DNA of 64,000 bases from the NCBI GenBank assembly GCA_963796675.1, contig CAWCMS010000020.1, positions 682,001-746,000 on the forward strand. The letters are read 5' to 3'. The DNA comes from CAWCDJ01 sp963796675 (lineage in GTDB: Bacteria > Acidobacteriota > Terriglobia > Bryobacterales > Bryobacteraceae). The position numbers were made by a program, and so were the translations under genes. Of the stretch, positions 41,534 to 50,954 are shown one piece after another. The notes beneath the pieces were generated by a model. That model did not search any database. It was not told where the DNA came from and saw only the letters and a list, made by a program, of their open reading frames with translations. Each line of letters starts with the position of its first letter. The first letter of the stretch is position 1.

Positions 41534-41772
41534 GGCGGTTCCAGCAGGACGAATTCGAAGCGCGTGGGCTGAAGCCCGCGCGCCCGAAGTGTCCGCACAC
41601 ATTCCGCGATGGAATCGCCGATCGCTTCGATCCGCCGCAAGGGTATCGTAGCCGGCGTATAGATCTCCAACGCAATGTACTTGCCTGCCAGTTGGATTCG
41701 CTCTTCCAGAGTCAATTGATCGGGAGACCGGCCGATAGCACGTTCGGTAAAGCGCGAAGCGTTGGCGGTCAT
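41527..41772 (-). CDS. Hypothetical protein, 81 aa
   Basis: This small cytoplasmic protein has a helical N-terminal half (LTLEERIQLAGKYIALEIY) and a second helix-strand unit (RRIEAIGDSIAECVRTLRARGL, then RFEFVLLEPPY). Codon use follows the high-GC third position of neighbouring genes. It ends inside the 3' end of the transglycosylase gene. No family recognised. Confidence 0.6.
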   Translation of the reverse strand: MTANASRFTERAIGRSPDQLTLEERIQLAGKYIALEIYTPATIPLRRIEAIGDSIAECVRTLRARGLQPTRFEFVLLEPPY

Positions 41773-41790
41773 GGTATCGAAATTCTACCA

Positions 41791-42573
41791 CTACCTGGCG
41801 CGTAGCCAGGCTTCCACTGCGGCCCAGTAGATCTCCGAGGCATGCGAAGAGGCCCAGCCCGAAAATACCGGCTGGTATTGGGCGGGGCTGCTGACCGTGC
41901 GGGCGTGCAGGCCCTTGAGCCCGCCGCCGAACTTCTTTTCGAGCAACATGGAGCGATCGGCCGCGCGCTCCAATCGAACATCAATCTCCAGACTCAAACT
42001 GTCCACCGATTGCTGTGGAATGCAGGAGGCCGACGGACGGCTGCGAAGATAGAGGGTCGCATCGCCGCCCGAAGTGGCGATGAACTCCATGCGGCCGCGG
42101 CCATTGGCCTTGGCAAAATCCCGCACCGCCGCCGCGATCATGGTCTGCGCTCCAATCGCGGACATGTGATCGGCGAGTTGCGCCGGGCTCATGAAGCAGG
42201 AACTATAGAGACTGCTGCGGTCCCAGGAAGGGTCGAGAAACACTTCCATGGGCGGAGGCGCGGGAAGGACTCTGAGGACGTCGTCGCGCCCGGCGGTGAG
42301 CGCCAGGGCGTAAGCCGTCCAGCCCTGGGTGTCGCGGGCCGACGCGTTGGCGCCGCGGTCGAGCAGCAGACGGACGACGGCAAAGTGGCCGTGTTCGGCG
42401 GCGAACATCAAGGCAGTCCTGCCATCTTTATCGGCGCTATCGATTGGAGCGCCGCCCTTCAGCAGAACATCCACCTGATTGGTCTGGCCCTTGCGGGCGG
42501 CGGTGCGCAGATCGAATCCCCGGTCCGCGCCGAACAAAACGAAAGTCAGTAGAGGAATCAGCCAGATTCGCAT
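41791..42573 (-). CDS. Secreted ankyrin-repeat protein
   Basis: After a signal peptide (RIWLIPLLTFVLFG) there are about three ankyrin repeats in residues 20-105: FDLRTAARKGQTNQVDVLLKGG, DGRTALMFAAEHGHFAVVRLL, and QGWTAYALALTAGRDDVLRVL. The C-terminal half (about 110-260) is unrelated; its cysteines (SSCFMS, SASC) may form a disulfide. Likely periplasmic and protein-binding. It lies just downstream of the drug exporter gene on the same strand (6 bp gap). Confidence 0.82.
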   Translation of the reverse strand: MRIWLIPLLTFVLFGADRGFDLRTAARKGQTNQVDVLLKGGAPIDSADKDGRTALMFAAEHGHFAVVRLLLDRGANASARDTQGWTAYALALTAGRDDVLRVLPAPPPMEVFLDPSWDRSSLYSSCFMSPAQLADHMSAIGAQTMIAAAVRDFAKANGRGRMEFIATSGGDATLYLRSRPSASCIPQQSVDSLSLEIDVRLERAADRSMLLEKKFGGGLKGLHARTVSSPAQYQPVFSGWASSHASEIYWAAVEAWLRAR

Positions 42574-42579
42574 AGGGCC

Positions 42580-44146
42580 CTAGTGCATCGCGGTGGGACG
42601 GCCCTGATGTTTCGGCTTCCGCATCAGCAGCAGTAGCGGCAGAACCAGCAGGAACACCACCGCCATGGCGCGAAACGTGTCGACAAACGAAATCATCGAC
42701 GCCTGCTGCTGCACCATGCCCCAAAGTGAACCATAAGACTGGTGCGCCGCGGTCGCCGGGTCGATCCCATGGGCCACCATAGCATTTTGCACACCCGACA
42801 GGTAATTCCGTGTCTGGGAGCTATAAGGCGTGACGTGCGTTCCCAACATGTGCGTATGGAACTGCTGGCGGCGGAACAGGTAGGTGGTGGCGCCGGCGAT
42901 GCCCACGCTGCCGCCCAGGTTCCGCATCAGGTTGAACATGCTGGTGGCGTTCCCCATCTCCTCCTGGGGATGGGGTCCATGGTGGCGGTGGTGAGCGGCA
43001 CGAATAGCAGCGCCAGAGACGCTCCTTGAATGAACTGCGGCCAGAAAATATCCCAGTAGCCCGCGTTGAGATTCAGATTCCCGAGCTGGTAGAGCGTCCA
43101 GGATGCGCCCACCAGGCCTACGGCCAGCACCTTGCGCGGATCGAACCGGCCCAGTACGGTGCCGACCACGGGCATCATGAGGAACGAGCCCAGGCCGCGC
43201 GGCGCCATGGCCATTCCGGCATCGAGCGCGGGATAGCCGAGCAGCGTCTGCAGGAAGATGGGCAGCAGCAGCATGCTGCCGTAAAGGACGAAGCCGAGGA
43301 CGGTCATCAGGAAGACGCCGGCGCTGTAGGTGCGGTCTCTGAAGACGCGCAGGTGCACCACGGGATTGGCGGTCCGCAATTCGCGGATGATGAACCATAA
43401 GACGGCGACCACCGCCGACCACGGCCAGGGCGACCATCCAGTGCGAGGCGAACCAGTCCTCTTCCTGGCCCTTATCGAGCAGAATCTGCAGGGCGCCCAC
43501 CCCGACCGCGAGCATGCCGATGCCCCAATAGTCGATGCCCTTATCCGAGCGGCGGATGTAGGGCGGGTCGAAGATGAACCAGCGGGTCATCAGGACCGAA
43601 CCCAGGCCCACCGGAAGATTGATGTAGAAAACCCAGCGCCAGCTATAGTTGTCCGTCAGCCAGCCGCCCAGGACCGGGCCGAGCATGGGGGCGACCACGA
43701 TGCCGAGTCCCCAGAAGGCCATGGCTTTGCCGCGATCCTTGGGCGGAAAGGCTTCGAGCATCACGGCCTGCGAAAGCGGCTGGAGACAGCCGCCGGTGGC
43801 CCCCTGGATGATGCGGAAGAAGATGAGCGTGGGCAGGCTGGGCGCCAGTCCGCAGAGGAACGAGGCAGCGGTGAATCCGAAGACCGCCGCGAGCAGGGTC
43901 CGCTTGCGGCCGAAAATAGTTCGCCAGCCATCCGGTCATGGGCAGGACGATGGCGTTGGCGACCAGGTAGGAGGTGAGCGCCCAGGAGGCCTCGTCGACG
44001 CTGGCCGAGAGGCTGCCGGCGATATGCGGCAGCGAGACGTTGACGACCGTGGTGTCGAGCACCTCCATGAAGGTGGCGAACATGACCGCGACCGCGACAA
44101 TCCACGGGTTGACTTGAGGTTGTGTTTCGACTGCGGTTGACGGCAT
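42580..44146 (-). CDS. DHA2-family MFS multidrug exporter (EmrB/QacA type), three frameshifts
   Basis: Three frames together encode a 14-helix exporter. The first gives VMFATFMEVLDTTVVNVSLPHIAGSL and stops making sense after GWLANYF at 43913-43916 (AAAA). The second gives MAFWGLGIVVAPMLGPVLGGWLTD and the third VLWFIIRELRTANPVV, the change lying at 43404-43412. The second frame resumes at 42966-42969 (GGGG) with EEMGNATSMFNLMRNLGGSVGIA. Two one-base removals and one insertion give 521 residues. The motif D1 region (MEVLDTTVVNV) and motif C (GPVLGG) identify DHA2. No EmrA partner is nearby. Substrate unknown. Confidence 0.85.
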
Positions 44147-44456
44147 CCCGGTACTTGTATCTTAAGATGCTCGAAGGTGCTTTTGGGACGCAGCCGGTTC
44201 TCAAGGCGCCGCTGAAAGCTGCTGCGGTCGCACCCAGGATCTTCCGCCGGCTTAGGTTTTCGTCTCTGATTGGGCGGCGGCGAGCGGGATGTAGAATTTT
44301 TTGCGCCGTGGGCACGACCTGCGGCCAGGTTTGCCGGGAATTGATACTGCACGCACAGTCTTTGGGCCGGCCATACCTTCGCCCTCGCGACAGCGTCCAC
44401 AATACAATGCGATTATGCGATCCTACGAGGGAATCGCGCGGAGGTGTGGGGGTTGA
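44147..44456. other. Divergent promoter region, no gene
   Basis: This 310-bp gap separates the exporter from the DyP-encapsulin operon and must hold both promoters. A 10-bp palindrome sits at 44159-44168. A frame of 120 codons crosses it but has no ribosome-binding site and no family resemblance. No tRNA or small RNA was recognised, and the -35/-10 elements are not clear. Confidence 0.5.
44159..44168. promoter_or_regulatory. Palindrome ATCTTAAGAT near the exporter start
   Basis: A perfect 10-bp palindrome lies 13 bp before the first codon of the MFS exporter. Its position would suit repressor binding at the exporter's promoter, but no regulator gene lies nearby, so this is only a candidate. 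Confidence 0.3.
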
Positions 44457-45539
44457 ATGGGATCGGATCCAATCCAGACGATGAAAGATGCCGGCGGCTT
44501 GCATCTCGCCGCGCAGCCGGTAGCCACACCCCTGAGCCGCGCTGCGATCTTCCTCGTGGTGACGTTGAATCCCGGCGTCGCACATCGCGCAACCATCCGA
44601 TCGCTCGGCGGTGACCTCGCCGCCCTCGTGCGCGCAGTCCGGGCGCGGGACATCGAAGCAGGGCTTTCCTGCGTCATGGGTTTTGGCTCCGAGGCCTGGG
44701 ACCGGATCTTCGGGTCGCCGCGGCCGGCCGAGCTGCATGAATTTCGCGAGTTTCATGCGGACGGGCGCCACGCGATTTCGACTCCGGGCGACCTGCTCTT
44801 CCATATCCGTGCGAAGCGCATGGACATGTGCTTTGAACTCGCCACCGAGATCATGGCTCGCATCGGCAGCGCCGCCGCGGCCGTGGACGAGGTTCACGGA
44901 TTCAGTTATTTCGATAACCGCGATCTGATCGGTTTTGTCGATGGCACGGAAAATCCGACCGGTCAGGACGCCGTCGACGCCGTGCAGATTGGGGAAGAAG
45001 ACCCCGCATTCGCCGGTGGCAGCTACGTCATCGTGCAGAAATACCTCCACGATCTCGCCGGTTGGAACGCGCTGCCGACAGAGGCGCAGGAAGCCATCAT
45101 CGGCCGCAAAAAGCTGTCTGACATCGAACTGGACGATTCCGTCAAGCCAACCTCGGCGCACAATGCACTCACGACCATCGTCGAGAATGGGAAAGAGGTG
45201 AAGATCTTTCGCCTCAATATGCCCTTCGGCAGTGTCGCACAGGGCGAGTTTGGCACTTACTTTATCGGCTACAGCCGTTCGCCCGGTACGATCGAACTGA
45301 TGCTGGAGAATATGTTCATCGGCCGGCCACCCGGCAACTACGACCGCTTGCTCGATTTCAGCCGTGCCGTCACGGGAAGTTTGTTCTTCGTTCCAACGGC
45401 AGAATTTCTGGATGCCGCGGGTGACGACGAGACTTCGGCGGCAGTCGAGCCGGCGGCAAGCGCATTCTCTTTAACCTCGCTACGGCAGCGGGATGGTTCG
45501 TTGGCCATTGGTTCGCTTAAAGGAGAAGATCTTCCGTGA
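44457..45539 (+). CDS. dyp: DyP-type peroxidase, encapsulin cargo
   Basis: The 360-residue haem peroxidase has the DyP signature GFVDGTEN (159-166, catalytic Asp162), proximal haem ligand His235 in PTSAHN and distal Arg252 in FRLNMPFGS. The C-terminus, after a flexible Ala/Ser/Glu-rich linker, is RDGSLAIGSLKGEDLP (345-360). This is the cargo-loading peptide type that binds the inner face of encapsulin shells (DGSLxIGSLKG). The enzyme is thus expected to be packaged. The ATG at 44457 follows GGGGGTT; a second ATG at 44481 is possible. The stop overlaps the shell gene as GTGA. Confidence 0.95.
   Translation: MGSDPIQTMKDAGGLHLAAQPVATPLSRAAIFLVVTLNPGVAHRATIRSLGGDLAALVRAVRARDIEAGLSCVMGFGSEAWDRIFGSPRPAELHEFREFHADGRHAISTPGDLLFHIRAKRMDMCFELATEIMARIGSAAAAVDEVHGFSYFDNRDLIGFVDGTENPTGQDAVDAVQIGEEDPAFAGGSYVIVQKYLHDLAGWNALPTEAQEAIIGRKKLSDIELDDSVKPTSAHNALTTIVENGKEVKIFRLNMPFGSVAQGEFGTYFIGYSRSPGTIELMLENMFIGRPPGNYDRLLDFSRAVTGSLFFVPTAEFLDAAGDDETSAAVEPAASAFSLTSLRQRDGSLAIGSLKGEDLP
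45519..45525 (+). promoter_or_regulatory. Ribosome-binding site of encapsulin inside dyp
   Basis: AAAGGAG lies 10 bases before the encapsulin GTG and falls within the codons for the Leu-Lys-Gly-Glu part of the DyP cargo-loading peptide. The same bases therefore specify cargo targeting and shell translation. Confidence 0.75.
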
Positions 45540-46354
45540 ACAATCTGCATCGCGAGCTTGCTCCGATTTCGGATGCGGCGTGGGCTCAAATCGAAGAAGA
45601 AACAGCTCGCACCTTCAAGCGCCATCTCGCCGGACGGCGGGTGGTGGATCTCGAGGGGCCGGCCGGTACGGCTCTTTCCGCTATTGGGACCGGCCACTTG
45701 CGTTCGATCGATTCACCCGGCGACGGCGTGGTCGCTCGTCAGCGCGAAGCGAAGGCCCTGGTCGAGCTACGCGTCCCGTTTGAGCTCGATCGCCAGACGA
45801 TCGACGACGTGGAACGCGGCGCGAATGACTCCGATTGGCAGCCTGCCAAGGACGCAGCACGCCAGATGGCCTTTGCCGAAGATGGCGTTGTCTTCGACGG
45901 CTATGCCGCGGCCGGTATCATCGGAATCGGCCGAGGCACCAGCAATCCGAAGATTACTCTCCCGGCTGACGTTCGGGAGTATCCCACTGCGATTGCTCAA
46001 GGCCTGAGTCAATTGAGGCTGGTCGGCGTCAACGGGCCTTACGCGGTGGTGCTCGGGGCAAACGCGTATACCGCGCTCTCCGAAGTGAGTGACCACGGCT
46101 ATCCGGTGCTCGAGCACGTCAGCCGCCTGGTGGAAGGGAAAATCATCTGGGCCCCGGCGATCGACGGCGCTTTTGTGGTGACCACCCGCGGCGGAGATTT
46201 CCAACTGTACCTCGGTCAGGATGTGTCCATCGGCTATCTGAGCCATAGCGACACTACCATCCGGCTCTATCTCCAGGAGACGCTTACCTTCCTGCTGCTC
46301 ACTGCGGAAGCAGCGGTGGCTTTCAATCCGTCGCCGAAGACCGCAACCAGTTGA
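45536..46354 (+). CDS. enc: Encapsulin nanocompartment shell protein (linocin/CFP29 family)
   Basis: The 272-residue product is a family 1 encapsulin with an HK97-like fold. Visible blocks are LHRELAPISDAAWAQIEEE at the N-terminus, which forms the cargo-binding surface, and FKRHLAGRRVVDLEGPAG. Later come FAEDGVVFDGYAAAGIIGIG, GPYAVVLGANAYTAL and QLYLGQDVSIGYLSHS. The GTG start overlaps the DyP stop (GTGA), so shell and cargo are co-translated. Sixty or more copies would assemble into an icosahedral shell. The length fits T=1 members, though shell size cannot be read from sequence. Confidence 0.96.
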   Translation: MNNLHRELAPISDAAWAQIEEETARTFKRHLAGRRVVDLEGPAGTALSAIGTGHLRSIDSPGDGVVARQREAKALVELRVPFELDRQTIDDVERGANDSDWQPAKDAARQMAFAEDGVVFDGYAAAGIIGIGRGTSNPKITLPADVREYPTAIAQGLSQLRLVGVNGPYAVVLGANAYTALSEVSDHGYPVLEHVSRLVEGKIIWAPAIDGAFVVTTRGGDFQLYLGQDVSIGYLSHSDTTIRLYLQETLTFLLLTAEAAVAFNPSPKTATS

Positions 46355-46365
46355 GGCATTCCCGA

Positions 46366-48991
46366 TCAGCCTTCGTCGCGAAGCACCGTCATCGGATCGA
46401 CTCCCGCCGCGCGGCTCGCCGGGATCAAGGCCGCCAGTAGGCCGACAAGAGTCATCAGAATGCAGGCAGCCGCGAGCGCGACCGGGTCGAGCGCGGACAC
46501 CTGGAACAAGAGACTCTTCAGCGCCCGGGTCAGCGCGAAGGCTCCAGCCAGTCCGGCGGCAAGTCCCACGAGGACCATCCAGAGTGCGCTGCGCAAAGTG
46601 TGAGACACGACGTCACCGCGCCGCGCGCCCAGAGCCATGCGGATGCCGATCTCGCGACGCTGCTGCGTGACCGCATGCGCCAGGACGCCGTAAAGTCCCA
46701 GCGCGGCCATCAGTGCCGCGATGCCGGCGAAGGCTCCTACCACCCACGTGGGCTGCTCCGCCCAGAGCATGCTCTGCTCCTTCACTTGCTCCATTGTCCT
46801 GACTTCTCCCAGTGGCAGGTGGGGATCGAGCTGCCGCACTGCTTCCCGAATTCCGGACATTGCCGCCGACGGCTCGCTCCGTGTCCGAACGACCAAATGA
46901 ATGTTCTGCCGCGGGGAATTGGGCTAAAGGCACATAGACTACGGGCTCGATCGCGGCACGCAGTCCGCCGGTGCGCTCGTTGCGTATCACGCCCACGATC
47001 TGCGGACTCACTCGAGACTCCGGAATCGGGCCGTAGCCCGGCAGGTAGGTGACCACGGTCCGTCCGACCGGATTCCCGAAGTTCAATTTGCCTGATAAAT
47101 CCCGGGCCGTCTCCTGATTGATCACCATCACCGACGGGGTGCCCGCGCGATCGCGATCTTCAATTCCGCGCCCGGATTGGACAGGAATTTGCAGCGTAGC
47201 GAAATACCAGGGATCGACCATCTTGACGCGCACGAGGAGACGTTCCTTCGCTCCCGGCACGTTGATAAACTCGCCCCACTGCACACCGTCGAGAGGCAAG
47301 CTGAGCGAGACCGATGCCTGCGCCACTCCGGGCACGGATCGGAGGCGCTCTACGACGGTTTCGTAGAACGATGCGGCGCTTTCGGCAGTCGGATATGCGG
47401 CCGCTGGAAGATCGGCTGACATGGTAATCACGTGGTCGATTCTGACTCCTGCATCCACCAGCTGCAATTTCGCCAGGCTCTTGAACAAGAGGGCCGCGCC
47501 GCAGATCAACACCACCGAAATGGCGACTTCAGCGATGACAATCGCGCGGCGCACGGCGGCGCTCGATCCCGACGAGCCGCGCGCCGCCAGATTCAAAGAA
47601 CTGGACAGCTTACCGAAAGAAATCTGCAAGGAAGGAAGCAGACCGGTGAGCATCAAAACCGCCATCACGGCCGCCGCGGCAAAACCGAGGACGCGGGTAT
47701 CCAGGCTGAGATCGGCAGTAAACGGAAGTGAGGTTTCGACCAGTGGGGCCGCTGCATGAAGCAGCAGGTAGGCCAGTGCAATACCTGCCAGGCCTCCGAG
47801 CACGCACATCACCAGGCTCTCGGTGAGCAACTGGGCGATCAAGCGGCCGCGCCCGGCCCCCAGGCTCGCTCGGAGGGCCATCTCCTTCCTCCGGGTCGCT
47901 CCTTTGGCCAGCACCAGATTCGCTACATTCGCGCAGGCGATGAGCATCACCATCACAACCGCTCCGAACGCGAGATAGATCGACCGGCGCAGCGTATCGC
48001 CCACCAGCAACCGGGCGAATGGCTCCACCGTGAAGCGCCAGTCCTTTTTCCAAGCGGGCATGACTGGGGCAAGGCTGGCTCTTAACGTGTTCATCCTGGC
48101 TTGCGCCTGTTCGATGTTCACACCGGAGCGGAGGCGGCCGATCACGTGCAGCCAGTGCTGACTGCGATTCAGTTGATCCGCCGCGAAGATCATCGGTTTC
48201 CAGAACCGCGCTCCATCCCGATCGAAACTGCCTGTGGGCAACACCCCGATGATCCGGTGGCGCTCGCCGTCGAGCGTCAGTTCACGTTTCAGAATGTCGG
48301 GATCGCCGGCGAATTGCGTCTGCCACGTCCCGTAGCTCAACACCACCACGGGGATCGCTCCCGGCTGATCCTCCCCCGGCGCGAACAGGCGCCCCAGGCG
48401 AGCCTTCACGCCGAACACGTTGAAGTAATCGGCCGATACCAGTTTGCCCGAAAGGCGCACCGGATCGCCGCTGGTCGCCACCGCCGCTCGGATAGGATCT
48501 TCCGCGGACAGCGCTTCAAAGATGCTGTTCTGCCGCTTCCAGTCGAGAAAAGTGAGGGTGGTGGTGGGATTATTCCCCTCTGGCGGAGTCTCCCAAAGCC
48601 GCACCATGCGTTCCGGCTCAGGAAACGGGAGCGGCCTCAACAAGACCGCATCCACGATACTGAACATCGCCGTATTGGCGCCGATGCCGAGAGCCAGTAA
48701 TCCGATGGTTACGGCGGCGAACCCGGGATCCCGGGCGAGGGAAGCCATTCCGTATCGTACGTCCCGGAACAGGTTCTCCACCCACCGGACGCTCCGCTGA
48801 TCCCGATGAGTTTCCTTCATCTGTTCGATGCCTCCAAAACCACGGCGGGCCTCGCGGCGAGCCTCTTCGGGGGAGAGCCCGGAGGCTATCGCATGGAGCT
48901 CAGCCATTTCCAGGTGGGCGAGGATTTCGCCCTGCAGCTCTCGATCGAGACGCCGCTTGCGAACCAGCGCCAGCAGACGCGCCGGCAGCAA
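46366..48991 (-). CDS. ADOP-family ABC transporter permease (MacB-like), frameshifted
   Basis: The TTG start at 48991 lies 9 bp after the PadR stop. Residues 1-70 form the ADOP-specific N-terminal extension (LDRELQGEILAHLEMAE, LSPEEARREARRGFGG). Then comes the first MacB core (TIGLLALGIGANTAMFSIVDAVLL) and a periplasmic domain. Two FtsX domains follow (NVANLVLAKGATRRKEMALRASLG; RREIGIRMALGARRGDV). The frame breaks at 46913-46916 (GGGG): removing one base yields VPLAQFPRQNIHLVVRT and an 874-residue protein. ATPase partner absent. It forms an operon with PadR. The second ADOP gene in the window, at 2-1444, has the same architecture. Confidence 0.88.
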
Positions 48992-49000
48992 ATCGCAGCT

Positions 49001-49339
49001 TCACGATTCCGCCTCCAGGAAGCGGGCCACCAGCGCCGTCGCCCTCTCCCAATTCGCAACCGCGACACTGAGTTGCTTGCCTCCGGCCCTGGTCAGCGAG
49101 TAAAACTTGACCTTGCGTTTGGTCTCGGAAATTCCCCATTGCGTGCGAATCCAGCCTTGCTCCTCCAGGCGTATCAGAGCCGGATAGATCGACCCCTGGT
49201 TCAATCGCACAAGGTTCTCCGCGACTTGCTCAATTCTCCTGGCGATGCGGTAGCCGTGCATCTGTCCCATCGTGTCCAATGTTTTGAGGATCAGGAGATC
49301 CAGGGTTCCGTACGGAACATCTGTTTTGTGCTCAGACAT
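49001..49339 (-). CDS. PadR family transcriptional regulator
   Basis: The ATG at 49339 is chosen over a TTG at 49351. The 112-residue product is an acidobacterial PadR of the ADOP-associated type: YGTLDLLILKTLDTMGQMHG, then YRIARRIEQVAENLV, QGSIYPALIRLEEQGWIRTQWG and RKVKFYSLTRAG. It has a winged helix and a C-terminal dimerisation helix. It lies immediately upstream of the ADOP permease and probably represses this operon. Confidence 0.92.
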   Translation of the reverse strand: MSEHKTDVPYGTLDLLILKTLDTMGQMHGYRIARRIEQVAENLVRLNQGSIYPALIRLEEQGWIRTQWGISETKRKVKFYSLTRAGGKQLSVAVANWERATALVARFLEAES

Positions 49340-49353
49340 GTTGGCAGTCAACA

Positions 49354-49367
49354 GCTACATACTACAT
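49354..49367. promoter_or_regulatory. Candidate PadR operator
   Basis: GCTACATACTACAT, 15 bp before the padR start, contains a repeated CTACAT. On the minus strand it reads ATGTAGTATGTAGC. Short ATGT/ACAT-rich repeats like this are typical targets of PadR proteins, so autoregulation of the padR-ADOP operon is plausible. Confidence 0.4.
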
Positions 49368-49598
49368 CCGGCCAACCGGTAGGCTGTCAACACCTCTTAG
49401 AAGCATCCCCGCGAAGTCCTTCAAAATGACCCGCCGCCTTCGAGTTGATTACCTTTTCGGGACACGATAAACTACTGCCAACCGGATCAGGCACGTTTTG
49501 TGATCGAAGGGGCTGCCGCCTTCAGTAGAGACGCGGATCGTAGCGCTTTTCAACCCGAGAGATCGGCGTTCCGGACATCCACGGGCTGACGTGGCAAG

Positions 49599-50954
49599 AT
49601 GCAACCAGTCGACAAACACGTCCCAGTGCGGAGCGTTCTGGGCGATGGTGGACCGTTAGCGGTGCTTGGCCGCCGCGCCATCGACAGCGAAACACTGCGG
49701 CGCTCGCCCCGCCTTCGCATCCTGCTCGAACACCTCTGTGAGCGCACCGTCAGCGGCCACCCGGAAGAACTCACGGAGCCGCAAATCGGGGTGGCTGTCT
49801 TCGACCGGACGCCGGGCTACGATTCCGCCAACGATAATGTGGTCCGCGTGGCAGCCCGGCAGTTACGGCTCAAGCTGAAGCAGTATTTCGAAACGGAGGC
49901 TGCCCGATCTCCGGAAATCCTCGTGATTCCGAAGGGATCGTACGTCCCGCAAGTCCTGCTCCGCACGCCGGGATTTCACGATACGCCGGAAGAAGTGGCA
50001 CCCGTGGGGCCGGTGTCCGTACCACCGCACGCACACTCCACGCCGCGTTGGAAGTGGGCTGCGCTGGCGGCCGCGGGCATTCTCGCAGTACTCGTGGCCG
50101 CATACGTCTTACGAGCGTCGTGGAAGAACAAAGACCTGACGCTGACCCGGGATCTCCGGGAGCCCAGCCTGGACCTTGTTAAATCGACCGTGCTGGTTCC
50201 CGGCCAGCGTACTCTGGCGATTGTGGGGGACGCGGACCTCGCGATGTTGAGCGAACGCGCGGGTGTCACGCTAAGTCTGAAGGACTACATGGCGGGCGGA
50301 CGGAACAGCCTGACGGCGGCGCTCCCTAAAGAGGAGAAGTCGCTTTGGGAATCCGGCCTTTCGCGTATGCACGTTGATTCCGCATCGCTCGCCGCGATCG
50401 TCCGCATCCTGCAGTTGGACGCGCAGACACCCGACCAGATGACCGTACAGCATGCCGCCGAGGTCCGCGCTTCCGACATCGGAAACGGCAACCTGCTGCT
50501 GATCGGCGATCCCGCGGGCAACCCATGGATGGAGCTCATCACACCGGACTTGAACTTTCAGGTGTTCTTCGACAACGTGAAACACGTGATGGCGGTCCGC
50601 AACCGTGAGCCAAAGGCCGGCGAGGCGCCGCAATACAGCTACACTTCAACCTCCAATCGTTCGCAGGGCTTTGCCGTAATTGCGATGAAGGCGAATCCGG
50701 TCGGCACCGGCAAGGCACTGCTGCTCTCGGGTACGGACCCGGAAGCTGTGGCGGCCGCGGTGGCATTCGTGACGGATCGCGAGTCGGTGCCGCGGTTGTG
50801 CGCGGTCGCCGGCGTCTCGAATCCGCAGGAGTTGGACGCTTTTGAACTACTGCTCCGGGTGAACTCCATCAAGGGGCTCTCGGGCGTCGCGGAAGTACTC
50901 TCGTCGCGCCAGACGCGGCGCGGGAGCATCGTTCCGCCGAAAGCGGCTCAATAG
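49599..50954 (+). CDS. Membrane-anchored winged-helix protein (ToxR-like layout)
   Basis: The 451-residue product has an N-terminal winged-helix region (about 33-121): SPRLRILLEHLCERTVSG, GVAVFDRTPGYDSANDNVVRVAARQLRLKL and IPKGSYVPQV. This resembles the DNA-binding-like domain common in acidobacterial regulators. A transmembrane helix follows (152-172, WKWAALAAAGILAVLVAAYV). Residues 173-451 would be periplasmic and include VLVPGQRTLAIVGDADLAML and NGNLLLIGDPAGNPWMELI. This suits a one-component signal-to-DNA regulator. It is convergent with the MFS importer of the sugar locus and overlaps it by 7 bp. Confidence 0.7.
   Translation: MQPVDKHVPVRSVLGDGGPLAVLGRRAIDSETLRRSPRLRILLEHLCERTVSGHPEELTEPQIGVAVFDRTPGYDSANDNVVRVAARQLRLKLKQYFETEAARSPEILVIPKGSYVPQVLLRTPGFHDTPEEVAPVGPVSVPPHAHSTPRWKWAALAAAGILAVLVAAYVLRASWKNKDLTLTRDLREPSLDLVKSTVLVPGQRTLAIVGDADLAMLSERAGVTLSLKDYMAGGRNSLTAALPKEEKSLWESGLSRMHVDSASLAAIVRILQLDAQTPDQMTVQHAAEVRASDIGNGNLLLIGDPAGNPWMELITPDLNFQVFFDNVKHVMAVRNREPKAGEAPQYSYTSTSNRSQGFAVIAMKANPVGTGKALLLSGTDPEAVAAAVAFVTDRESVPRLCAVAGVSNPQELDAFELLLRVNSIKGLSGVAEVLSSRQTRRGSIVPPKAAQ

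Noticed and set aside
44122..44484. 120-codon frame in the exporter-encapsulin gap as a gene
   Set aside because: No ribosome-binding site, Arg/Leu-rich random-looking product, and it overlaps both divergent starts.
43761..45161. 466-codon minus-strand frame spanning the exporter start, the divergent gap and the DyP gene
   Set aside because: It runs through two real genes and their promoter region in a different frame and has no family similarity.
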